Positions 9,622 to 16,717 of a stretch of 39,153 nucleotides of DNA are shown piece by piece. A program made the translations under genes and the position numbers. The notes beneath the pieces were generated by a model. That model was not told the origin of the DNA. It made no database searches and saw nothing but the letters and a program-made list of their open reading frames with translations. The first letter of the stretch is position 1, and each line of letters starts with the position of its first letter. The stretch is from Halioglobus sp. (lineage in GTDB: Bacteria; Pseudomonadota; Gammaproteobacteria; Pseudomonadales; Halieaceae). The stretch covers positions 41,407 through 80,559 of the forward strand of contig JAGRIH010000004.1 in assembly GCA_020443345.1 (NCBI GenBank), written 5' to 3'.

Positions 9622-11445
9622 TCAGGGCGTGTACCAGATCGGCGAACTGAAGGCGCGTTCCTGCAGCGTCGCCGGCAGACCGCCGGGAATGTCGACCCCC
9701 AGAGCCGCGGCATCGTAGGTGCTCCAGCGCGGTGTGGGAATCTCCAGCACGCGGGCGTAGTAAAACGCGTGTTGCGCGGGGTCGAACCCGGGGTCGCGCC
9801 ATACCGCAGCCAGTTGTGGTGCGCCGATGGCGTTGGTGTAGGCGGCTTTGCCGACATCCACCGTGTTGCCAACCGGCGGCAGCCTGCCCTGCGCATCCAC
9901 CTCCCGGGCGCCGCTCCAGACGACATCGTGGACTCGCTCGTGCTGGGTGCCGTGGCCGTCTATCCAGCCCTTGATGATCTGTATGCGATCGAGATTGCCG
10001 CTGTCGGGGGCCTTGGCCGCCCACACCATGAAGGTCGGTGCTTCGGCGTGCACGGCACCGCGCAACGTGGCTCCCATCGGCACGCCGCCGGCGTAGCCGC
10101 GTTCCACAAAGTCCGTACTGGCGGCGTCCTGCGCGGTAAAGCGCCAGCCGCCGAAGAAGCGCAGCGTGATCCGGGGGCCGGTGGTACCGAACGTTTCGCG
10201 CCGCTGCATGGCGGCGTAAATGGCTTCGCGCGTGTTCTCCCGCGCCCACACGCCGGCTACGCCGCCGGAGCTGAACTCGCGCACCTGCTGTATCTGGGCA
10301 TCCGGCTGGCCTTGCACGCCGAACAGGCGGTGACGCGGGTCTGTCTCGAAGGCGAATTTCCCGGTGTAGTTGAACTCCTCGATACTGGCCGCGGCGTTGT
10401 GTGTATCGCTGTCGCCGATAAACCCGTAGTGGAAGGGGTTGCCGCCGCCCTGCGCCTGCAGCGCCATGCCGTCCAGCAGGGCCTGCCGCGCGAAGCTGCC
10501 GCGGCGCTGGGTGGGGCGCAGGGAGTCGGCTGACAGGGTGTAGTCCCACTGCTCGAAACCGGCAAACTCGTCGTTCGGTGACAGCACTGGATGGGTCTCG
10601 GAGGTGCCCTTTATCTGAGTGATCTCGTACAGCGGTTCGTTGGCCGCGCGCGTCTCCACGTAGGCCCGGCTCAGCGGCTCGCCCGCCATCGTCTGCACGG
10701 AGAACATCATGCCGTCGCTGGCATTGGCGTTATGGGGAATGGCCAGCAGCGTCGCCCCCCGGGCGCGCTGCTCCCCCATCCAGCGCCACAGCGTTTCGGG
10801 GTCGTTGGAATCCATGGAGGACAGCACTGCCGCGGGCAGGTGCTCGGCATTTTTAAACAGCACCACGCGGTGCAGGTTGCGCATACCGGGATTGGAGGTC
10901 CACTCGAAAGCCGGGAATGTAGTGAACTCGCCGGGCCGATAGTAGGCGTCGGCAGTCTGCACAATCTCGGCCCAGATGTCGGCATTCACGGCGGGGTCGT
11001 TCAGTGCCGGGTCACGTTTGCCCGCGCTGAAATCGCGCAGCACCTCGGCGAAGGCCTGCATGGCTTCGTTCGGGTTGTTGGAGGTGATGCGGGACGCCAG
11101 CGGGTGTCTGCTCAGCGGGCTGTCGGGATTGGCCATCTCCTTGAACACCCCCATCCACTCAGCGTGATCGGATACGGCATAGAAATCCAGCGGTGTGACG
11201 ATCCTGATCTCCGGTCCAGTGGCGCTGCCGGGTATGGGCCTGCCCTGGGCCCACTGGTAGGCGTGTGCCGGGGTGGTGACACTGCCGTTGGCAAAGGCGT
11301 CAAAGGAGTATTTGGTGTGCACGTGTACGTTGCCGAAATACGCCTGGGTGGCCATGGCGGGTTCGGCCGGCAGGGCGGGCGGGGCCAGCAGCAGCATACC
11401 GAGCAGCCCGGTGCCGCACAGGGACGATTGGAGTCGCGCGTTCAT
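9622..11445 (-). CDS. Exported DUF3604 protein with PHP-like metal motifs
   Basis: This 607-residue protein starts with a signal peptide (hydrophobic to about residue 24, likely cut near PALPA). It matches the DUF3604 family common in marine gammaproteobacteria. [10 protein letters not shown] (H41, H43), SDHAEW (D93, H94, E96), IPHNAN and GDSDTHN form a set of metal-ligand-like motifs resembling PHP-type phosphoesterases. The family's reaction is not established. The frame is open upstream to 11739, but those codons lie opposite a decayed gene; ATG at 11445 gives the signal peptide and has GGGGG ten bases upstream. The protein probably acts in the periplasm or at the surface. A hydrolase role is inferred only from the motif set. 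Confidence 0.9.
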   Translation of the reverse strand: MNARLQSSLCGTGLLGMLLLAPPALPAEPAMATQAYFGNVHVHTKYSFDAFANGSVTTPAHAYQWAQGRPIPGSATGPEIRIVTPLDFYAVSDHAEWMGVFKEMANPDSPLSRHPLASRITSNNPNEAMQAFAEVLRDFSAGKRDPALNDPAVNADIWAEIVQTADAYYRPGEFTTFPAFEWTSNPGMRNLHRVVLFKNAEHLPAAVLSSMDSNDPETLWRWMGEQRARGATLLAIPHNANASDGMMFSVQTMAGEPLSRAYVETRAANEPLYEITQIKGTSETHPVLSPNDEFAGFEQWDYTLSADSLRPTQRRGSFARQALLDGMALQAQGGGNPFHYGFIGDSDTHNAAASIEEFNYTGKFAFETDPRHRLFGVQGQPDAQIQQVREFSSGGVAGVWARENTREAIYAAMQRRETFGTTGPRITLRFFGGWRFTAQDAASTDFVERGYAGGVPMGATLRGAVHAEAPTFMVWAAKAPDSGNLDRIQIIKGWIDGHGTQHERVHDVVWSGAREVDAQGRLPPVGNTVDVGKAAYTNAIGAPQLAAVWRDPGFDPAQHAFYYARVLEIPTPRWSTYDAAALGVDIPGGLPATLQERAFSSPIWYTP

Positions 11446-11577
11446 GGCCGATGTACCCCCGCATTGCCGTATGCCATGTTGCAAGCATAGCAGAGTCTCC
11501 CGGCGCCGCGGCGCAATTGCGGCACCTCGCCCCGGCGCGCCCCGCCGGTGTGAGTTTACCGCCGGTGTGTCATGTCC

Positions 11578-12030
11578 TATGCTGGTGGTGTCTGCCTGCG
11601 ATCTGGCACTGGCCAGTGAAGCGGCCGCATTTTGTACGCCGGGGGTCAATATCGGCATGTTTTGCACCACGCCCCTGGTGGGTATCGGGCGCAATCTGCA
11701 GCGCAAGCACGCCATGGAAATGGCGCTGACCGGTGACATGTTCAGGCCGCCGGCGCCGAGCGCTTCGGGCTGATCAACCGGGCGGTGCCGGCTGCAGACC
11801 CGCGCTCGTGTACCGAGCAGCTGGCACGCATAATTGCCGGAAAATCGGCCCAGGGCATTCGCGCGGGCAAGGAGGCCTTCTATCGGCAGATGGATATGCC
11901 CTGGAACAGGCGTTTGCCTTCGCCAATGAAGCCATGTTGCGCGGTCTTATGCGTGGCGATGCGGCGGGGGCTCGCGCACCTTTGTGGACCAGCGCGCCGG
12001 TGTGGGGCGAGGCCTGAGCCTGGCACGGCA
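11578..12030 (+). pseudogene. Decayed enoyl-CoA hydratase (crotonase family), 5' end missing and frameshifted
   Basis: Three reading frames must be joined to recover crotonase-like protein. The first frame, from about 11580, gives [29 protein letters not shown] and [12 protein letters not shown]. Near 11744 it shifts to [15 protein letters not shown], then GKSAQGIRAGKEAFYRQMDMP. Near 11900 it shifts again to ALEQAFAFANEAMLRGLMRGDAA, and probably once more near 11975 to a fragment TFVDQRAG. These blocks correspond in order to the second half of an enoyl-CoA hydratase/isomerase. The first half, including the first oxyanion-hole segment, is absent, and no start codon or ribosome site precedes it. 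The gene appears dead. Codon use is still typical of the neighbours, so it looks like a former resident gene or a badly decayed duplicate. Confidence 0.88.
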
Positions 12031-12088
12031 TGGCGGCAGTACGGTCAGGGCCACAGCGCCGCTTGTGCGTGGGTGTGGAGACGGCGGA

Positions 12089-12652
12089 TCAGAGGCGGGC
12101 GCTCAGCAGTAGCTCCAGCCGGCTATCGGCCAGCAGTACGCAGCGGTCGAAGTGAAAGCAGCGCAGCAGTGACTTGAGGCGACTCTGGGGATGGGGTGAA
12201 TAGCCGGGTAGCCGCGTGTCGCGCTGCCGCACGCTCAGGGTGTCTGGTGCGCTGATGCCGTAGGCCGCGTCGTGTTGCGGGGTGCGGACATTGTGCAGCG
12301 CAAAACCGTGGGCCAGGGTCCGGGTGTGCAGAAACGGCCGGAGGGTGTCGATGAAGGCGGTGATCTCATCGCGCCGCAGGTAGTTGAAAATGTCCCAGAA
12401 CAGGCAGATGTCGAAGCGTGTGTCCGCAGGAAAAGCCATCAGGCGCGAGAAAAACAGCGGCGCTGCGTCGTCACTCGACTCGTCTGCCACGATGGGCAGC
12501 TCGGCGAAAATATCGACAAAATGCAGCTTGCAGCGATAGCGGGAGAAAAACGCCACGGTATCGGGCAGTGCCTGTCCGATATGCAGTACGCACAGGCGGC
12601 GCCCCTCATCGACGCTCTCGAACAACGCCCCCAGCAGCTTGGACGATTGCAT
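12089..12652 (-). CDS. SAM-dependent methyltransferase-like protein of unknown substrate
   Basis: The product is about 187 residues. Segment LCVLHIGQALPDTVAFFSRY resembles motif I of class I methyltransferases, with LHIGQA in place of the usual LDxGxG. It is followed by an acidic strand end HFVDIFAE, then FDICLFWDIFNYLRRDEI, similar to motif IV and the following helix, and TLRPFLHTRTLAHGF. This suggests a Rossmann-fold methyltransferase with a weakened cofactor loop, so activity is uncertain. The start is unclear: ATG at 12652 or GTG at 12661 three codons earlier, neither with a clear ribosome site. It lies about 55 bases downstream of the bactofilin gene on the same strand and is probably co-transcribed with it. 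Confidence 0.65.
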   Translation of the reverse strand: MQSSKLLGALFESVDEGRRLCVLHIGQALPDTVAFFSRYRCKLHFVDIFAELPIVADESSDDAAPLFFSRLMAFPADTRFDICLFWDIFNYLRRDEITAFIDTLRPFLHTRTLAHGFALHNVRTPQHDAAYGISAPDTLSVRQRDTRLPGYSPHPQSRLKSLLRCFHFDRCVLLADSRLELLLSARL

Positions 12653-12710
12653 CGCGGTCACAGCGGCGCAGGCGCGTTCAGTTGTGTCCGACCGGCACGA
12701 CCCGGGTCGA

Positions 12711-13229
12711 TCAGCCGCTCTTCACATCCAGGTCGGAAGGCTGGTCGTTGGATGCGGCCGGCTGCACCGCGGGGGCGAGGGCCTTAGGCGCTTTTGCCGC
12801 GGGTGACTCGCCCGGGTCCATGTCGATACTGCCCTTGAAAATTGCACCGTCCTCGAGGGTCACCCGCGGCGCCACGATATTGCCGCGCACGGTTCCCGAG
12901 CGGGATATCACCACTTTTTCCTGCCCGCTGATATCGCCGGTCACCTCGCCTTCGATTCTCACCACATTGGCCTTGATATCGGCCGAGACACGACCGGATT
13001 GCCCCACGGAGACCTCGTGGGCGCTGAGATCGATGGTGCCCTCCACCCGTCCCTGCACCAGCAGGTCTTCATCGCCAGTGACAGTCCCCTTGATGTGTAT
13101 ACTCGGTCCAATCATTGCATCACTCCTGGTAGTCGCAGCGCCGGGGCCGGCGGTCGCGGCGGGGCTTGGGGCCGGTGCCGGCGCAGCGGCAGGGCTCGCC
13201 ACCGGTTTACCTTTGTTGCGATCAAACAT
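12711..13229 (-). CDS. Bactofilin family polymer-forming cytoskeletal protein
   Basis: This 172-residue protein has a short Ala/Pro-rich N-terminus (MFDRNKGK followed by PA repeats), a central beta-helical domain at about residues 40-140 with repeated turns such as GTVTGDEDLLVQGRVEGTI, GRVSADIKANVVRIEG and GTVRGNIVAPRVTLEDGA, and a disordered tail. This is the bactofilin (DUF583) layout; such proteins self-assemble without nucleotide into filaments that can position cell-wall enzymes. The ATG at 13229 has GAGGTG nine bases upstream; two in-frame GTG codons a few bases earlier are less likely. It forms a probable operon with the HDOD gene behind it and the methyltransferase-like gene after it. 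Confidence 0.93.
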   Translation of the reverse strand: MFDRNKGKPVASPAAAPAPAPSPAATAGPGAATTRSDAMIGPSIHIKGTVTGDEDLLVQGRVEGTIDLSAHEVSVGQSGRVSADIKANVVRIEGEVTGDISGQEKVVISRSGTVRGNIVAPRVTLEDGAIFKGSIDMDPGESPAAKAPKALAPAVQPAASNDQPSDLDVKSG

Positions 13230-13384
13230 AGCAGTCACCACCTCGTGAAAACCCGGCCGCTTATCCTACCAGCCCGGTACGGGTTTAACTAGCGCGAAAC
13301 AGGCCGCTCTTCGCGGCATCGCGCCGGCGCGGCACAGGCGGCGTGTGGCAGCACCCACGACGCCCGCATCAGGTCGCAGACGAA

Positions 13385-14563
13385 TCAGGGGGTCACGTTC
13401 GCGATGAACTGGTTTACTTTTCTGCGGAACGCGGCATCGTTGAGTTTTTTATAGACGCGTTCCATCCCGGCCGCCCGTAGGTGTCCGTCCAGATAGAAAA
13501 ACTCGAGGTCCTCACGGCTGTTGAAGTCTATCTCGGCCACATCCCTGACACCGTGAAACGAGACGAGGTCGCCGATTCTGCAGGCCGTGTAGCACAGCAG
13601 CACACGCCGGGTGTCGGCATCGAGCCCGCTGAGTGTCGCGGGGTCCATCGACATCGGCATCAGACTGGTTCTCAGACCGTCGGCAACCTGCTCGGGCAGT
13701 TCCCACAGCGATGCCAGGCTTCTTCCGACCAGTGCCGAATTGGTCTGCAACCGTTGCTGCTGGTGCTGAACTCGGGCAAACAACGAGGGCTGGTTGAGAT
13801 ACACCTCGGCCAGTTCGGGGTGCGTAAACAAAATGGACAAGTCGCCGAGATAGCTCAGTAGCGCCTGGGTTGACAATTCGGAAGCGCGCTCCAGCCCGAG
13901 GTCCTGCGCCAGCAGCAATCCCACGGTACTGGCCACGTAGCTGGCCACCCAGAGCCTGGTATAGGCCTGTTGCTGATCTGCGTGTTTGATCTCCATCGAT
14001 CCGGAAATCAAAAATTGCGTGACGATGTCCCTGACCAGGGAGGTGCCCAGATAGGATATGGCGTGGGTGACGCTGGAAATGGGCGTGGCGAGCGCGAATG
14101 CCGCTGAATTCACGGTGCGCAGTACCTTGCTGGCCAGTTCCGGATCCGAGTTCACCACCTCCAGCAGTTCTTTGGGTTCGTGCAGCCCCGTGGTCAAGCG
14201 ATGAACCATGGGGTGCGGTGCGCGCACGAGCCGGTTCATATTGCGGATTGTTTCCATCGCGGCCTGATCCAGGTCTTTCTCCTGCAACAGGCGAAAGCGC
14301 AGCAGCGCTGCCGGCACTTCCCCGGGAGGCGGGTCTGCGGCCGCCTCGCTGGTGAAATCGTCTTTGGAGCGGCTGAAATCACCCGGGCTGCGGTATTTGG
14401 TCCCGGGTGGTTTGGCAGTGTGACGTTTCGTGTCGGCCGTCGAAGGGTGCGCCGCGCGGCTGCGAGCGTGCGAAGTTGACGCGCCCGCCCGGGGCCGGCT
14501 GCCGCGGTAAATCAGCAGCAGAACCGCCACCAGCACCGCGGCGGCAAGAAGAATAGCCTCCAT
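13385..14563 (-). CDS. HDOD-domain protein with N-terminal membrane segment
   Basis: The 392-residue protein opens with a transmembrane helix (about residues 2-20, AILLAAAVLVAVLLLIY). A basic, Ser/Thr/Pro-rich linker to about residue 85 is followed by an HDOD domain from about 115 to 320. Recognisable HDOD elements are PHPMVHRLTTG, PELASKVLRTVNSAAFAL, ISSVTHAISYLGTSLVRDIV and ALLSYLGDLSILF. HDOD domains are HD-like without the full metal-ligand set and commonly serve in signalling, often with cyclic di-GMP pathways. That fits its divergent arrangement with a diguanylate cyclase. ATG at 14563 is preferred over a TTG six codons upstream; the purine-rich GGGGGCA is 11 bases away, so the start is not certain. 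Confidence 0.9.
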   Translation of the reverse strand: MEAILLAAAVLVAVLLLIYRGSRPRAGASTSHARSRAAHPSTADTKRHTAKPPGTKYRSPGDFSRSKDDFTSEAAADPPPGEVPAALLRFRLLQEKDLDQAAMETIRNMNRLVRAPHPMVHRLTTGLHEPKELLEVVNSDPELASKVLRTVNSAAFALATPISSVTHAISYLGTSLVRDIVTQFLISGSMEIKHADQQQAYTRLWVASYVASTVGLLLAQDLGLERASELSTQALLSYLGDLSILFTHPELAEVYLNQPSLFARVQHQQQRLQTNSALVGRSLASLWELPEQVADGLRTSLMPMSMDPATLSGLDADTRRVLLCYTACRIGDLVSFHGVRDVAEIDFNSREDLEFFYLDGHLRAAGMERVYKKLNDAAFRRKVNQFIANVTP

Positions 14564-14769
14564 ATGACTAGCTGCCCCCAAAACCTGTTTTTCTTTTTCG
14601 TCATAATATCCCAGGGGATAGGGTTCACCAAGGCAGAAAAGCGGTGAATATTGGCACTGCCGCCCGCCCGGCGCGGTCTCTCGCCCAGGGCGCGTTGTGC
14701 CGCTGCATTCCTATCACCCTCCAAGTGTGGTCCAATCGGGTTTTGGCAAGACGATCCGCACAGCGACTC

Positions 14770-15888
14770 ATGGACCCTCCACCCGATACCTTGCGACAAC
14801 TGGCGCTGCCCCATCGCCGAGCGACCCTGCTTGCCATGCTGTGGACCACCGTTGTCGCCGGCGCTTTTTTCGGGTTGATCAACCTGGTTCTCGGCGCCGT
14901 GGCGGCGGCATTGCTGGAATTCGCCATGTGCGGCCTGTCCGCCTACCTGCTCTACAGCGTACCACGGGCCCGCCACCTGGAACGCTGGATGCTGGCCTAC
15001 ACCCTGCCGTTTTTTAGTGTCATGATGCTGCTGTTGTATCTGATGCCGGACGCCACCGATACGCTGTTCGTGTGGACCCTGCTGATCCCGCTGGTCGCTC
15101 ACCTCCTGCTGGGCCGCCGCCTGGGGCTGTTCATCTCCTTGCTGTTCATGTCGATCGCGGCCTTCATTTTCTGGAACAAGAACCACGGCGACCCGGAATT
15201 GACCGGTTTCCTGCCCGCCGCCAATATCGTGCTGGTTTCGCTTTGCATCCTGTACTTCACCCACACCTATGAAATCAGTCGTGAGCGTACGGAATTGCAG
15301 TTGCTGCGCGCCGCGCGCACCGATTTCCTGACCGGCGTGGCCAACCTTGCCGGGCTCAGCGAATTCTTCCGGACCGAGCGCACGCGGGCACTGCGCCAGC
15401 GCCAGGCACTGTCCCTGCTGCTCCTCGACCTGGACCATTTCAAACGGGTCAACGATGTATTCGGACACGATGCCGGTGATGCCGCGTTGAAATTCGTCGC
15501 CGCCTTGATGCGCGAGCGCCTGCGCAGCACGGACCTGGTGGCCAGGCTGGGCGGCGAGGAGTTTGCCTGCGTGCTGGTGAACACGACGGGCGAAACCGCC
15601 GTGCAAGTGGCGGAGAACCTGCGCCTGGCGGTGGCGGGTGGCAGTCTGGATCACGCGGGGCGCAGCATCGGGTTGACCATGAGCATCGGGGTGGCGCAAT
15701 TCGGCCGCGACGGCGAGGAGCTGCAGAGCCTGCTCGCGGCCGCCGACAAGCGCCTGTACCAAGCCAAGGCAGCGGGGCGCAATCGGGTCGTCTGCGCAAC
15801 ACCGGCGGTGGCTGCGGACGCCATACGCGTGCGGGCCGACGAACTGTGGCCCGCCCTTCAGGATTCGAACCTGAGACCTTCCCCTTAG
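14770..15888 (+). CDS. Membrane-bound diguanylate cyclase (GGDEF domain)
   Basis: The 372-residue protein has about six hydrophobic helices in residues 20-165, then a GGDEF domain from about 185 to 345. Key elements are DFLTGVANLAGL, LLDLDHFKRVNDVFGHDAGD (metal-binding aspartates), the active-site GGEEF at 261-265, and the inhibitory-site RSTD at 252-255, exactly five residues before it. It is therefore predicted to make cyclic di-GMP and be product-inhibited. A GTG at 14644 would add 42 residues that do not look like protein sequence, so ATG at 14770 is preferred. The last dozen codons lie antisense to the tRNA-Arg gene and end ALQDSNLRPSP. The GGDEF domain is complete before this, so the tail is an extra. 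Confidence 0.92.
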   Translation: MDPPPDTLRQLALPHRRATLLAMLWTTVVAGAFFGLINLVLGAVAAALLEFAMCGLSAYLLYSVPRARHLERWMLAYTLPFFSVMMLLLYLMPDATDTLFVWTLLIPLVAHLLLGRRLGLFISLLFMSIAAFIFWNKNHGDPELTGFLPAANIVLVSLCILYFTHTYEISRERTELQLLRAARTDFLTGVANLAGLSEFFRTERTRALRQRQALSLLLLDLDHFKRVNDVFGHDAGDAALKFVAALMRERLRSTDLVARLGGEEFACVLVNTTGETAVQVAENLRLAVAGGSLDHAGRSIGLTMSIGVAQFGRDGEELQSLLAAADKRLYQAKAAGRNRVVCATPAVAADAIRVRADELWPALQDSNLRPSP

Positions 15889-15923
15889 GAGGGGGACGCT
15901 CTATCCGGCTGAGCTAAGGGCGG
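15847..15923 (-). tRNA. tRNA-Arg, anticodon CCT
   Basis: The reverse strand folds as a full cloverleaf: acceptor CCGCCCT/AGGGCGG, D arm GCTC/GAGC, anticodon stem TCCCC/GGGGA with loop CTCCTAA (anticodon CCT, reading AGG), five-base variable region, and T arm TCAGG-TTCGAAT-CCTGA. The discriminator is G and the CCA end is encoded, at 15847-15849 on the plus strand. The diguanylate cyclase gene on the other strand enters it by 42 bases. tRNA-Arg genes are frequent integration sites, but no integrase or repeated 3' end is visible near it. Confidence 0.97.
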
Positions 15924-16012
15924 ATTCCGGGGGAGGGGGGGATTATTCCGTGTCGGCGCCTCCGTGGCAAGCCCGTGCCCGTGACTGCCCGTGGCGCAGT
16001 AGCTCCCCGCCC

Positions 16013-16038
16013 CTTGAAAACCGGCGTCCCGCCCTTAT
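16013..16038 (+). promoter_or_regulatory. Sigma-32-like heat-shock promoter for hsp20
   Basis: CTTGAAA at 16013-16019 matches the RpoH -35 consensus exactly. GCCCTTAT at 16031-16038 matches six of eight positions of CCCCATNT. The gap of 11 bases is slightly short for this factor. It lies 46 bases before the start of the small heat-shock gene, where such a promoter is expected. Confidence 0.6.
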
Positions 16039-16084
16039 TTATGAGAGCAGGCAAAGACCGACCACGTAACGAAGGAGGTGTCGC

Positions 16085-16507
16085 ATGTCTTTAATACCGC
16101 GTAACAATCTGTTCGATATCGATCGCTTCTTTAACGATTCCTGGCCACAGATGGGCGACTCGCAATCGGGTACCTTTTTTGCGCCGCGCGTGGACATCAA
16201 GGACGTGGATGACCACTACGAGATCAGCGCCGAGCTGCCGGGCGTCGCCAAGGAAGATATTCACGTACACGTCAAGGACGGCATTCTGACCCTGGAGGCA
16301 GAGTCGACGCGCGAGAGCAAGGAAGAAAAGGGAGGCCGGATAATCCGGCAGGAGCGGCGCTACGGCAAGTTCATGCGCAGCTTCAACCTGGGCGCCGATA
16401 TCGAGGAAAACGACATCAGGGCGTCATTCAAGGACGGCGTGCTGAAGCTGGAAGCGCCGAAGCTGGTCGAAAAGGCGGTGGAGCGCCGCCGCATCCAGAT
16501 CGATTAG
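16085..16507 (+). CDS. Small heat-shock protein, Hsp20/alpha-crystallin family
   Basis: This 140-residue protein has the usual class-A bacterial small heat-shock layout: an N-terminal arm with NNLFDIDRFFNDSW, an alpha-crystallin domain from about residue 38 to 128 (VDIKDVDDHYEISAELPGV, VKDGILTLEAE, RRYGKFMRSFNLG, ASFKDGVLKLEAPK), and a C-terminal tail ending RRRIQID whose IQI is the IxI-type anchor for oligomer assembly. It should hold unfolding proteins in a refoldable state without ATP. An almost perfect AAGGAGG site precedes the ATG by seven bases, predicting very strong translation. A sigma-32-like promoter lies upstream and a strong hairpin just downstream, so it forms a single-gene heat-shock unit. 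Confidence 0.97.
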   Translation: MSLIPRNNLFDIDRFFNDSWPQMGDSQSGTFFAPRVDIKDVDDHYEISAELPGVAKEDIHVHVKDGILTLEAESTRESKEEKGGRIIRQERRYGKFMRSFNLGADIEENDIRASFKDGVLKLEAPKLVEKAVERRRIQID

Positions 16508-16516
16508 CCCCTGGCG

Positions 16517-16543
16517 CAGGTGCCCGCCTCCGGCGGGCACCTG
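16517..16543 (+). terminator. Hairpin after hsp20
   Basis: CAGGTGCCCGCC is followed by TCC and by its perfect complement GGCGGGCACCTG: a 12-base-pair GC-rich stem nine bases after the hsp20 stop. The following CATTGTCTG has only scattered T residues, so it is either an inefficient intrinsic terminator or an mRNA 3' stabiliser. Confidence 0.75.
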
Positions 16544-16717
16544 CATTGTCTGCCCCTGGTAACGGCGGCGTGAACCCGATCCCAGCATAGCGATAAATTC
16601 GCGCACTATCGCGCCACAGCGGTTGCATTCGCGTGCTGCACGTATCAATCTATCGCCGGTTGCAGAAAACCTGCGGCCTGGGTTGCATGCAGTCGTCAGT
16701 CTAGAGGTAGCCGTTCC

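Noticed and set aside
15847-15923. tRNA-Arg as an integration site of a mobile element
   Set aside because: No integrase, no repeated tRNA 3' end and no compositional shift was seen on either side.
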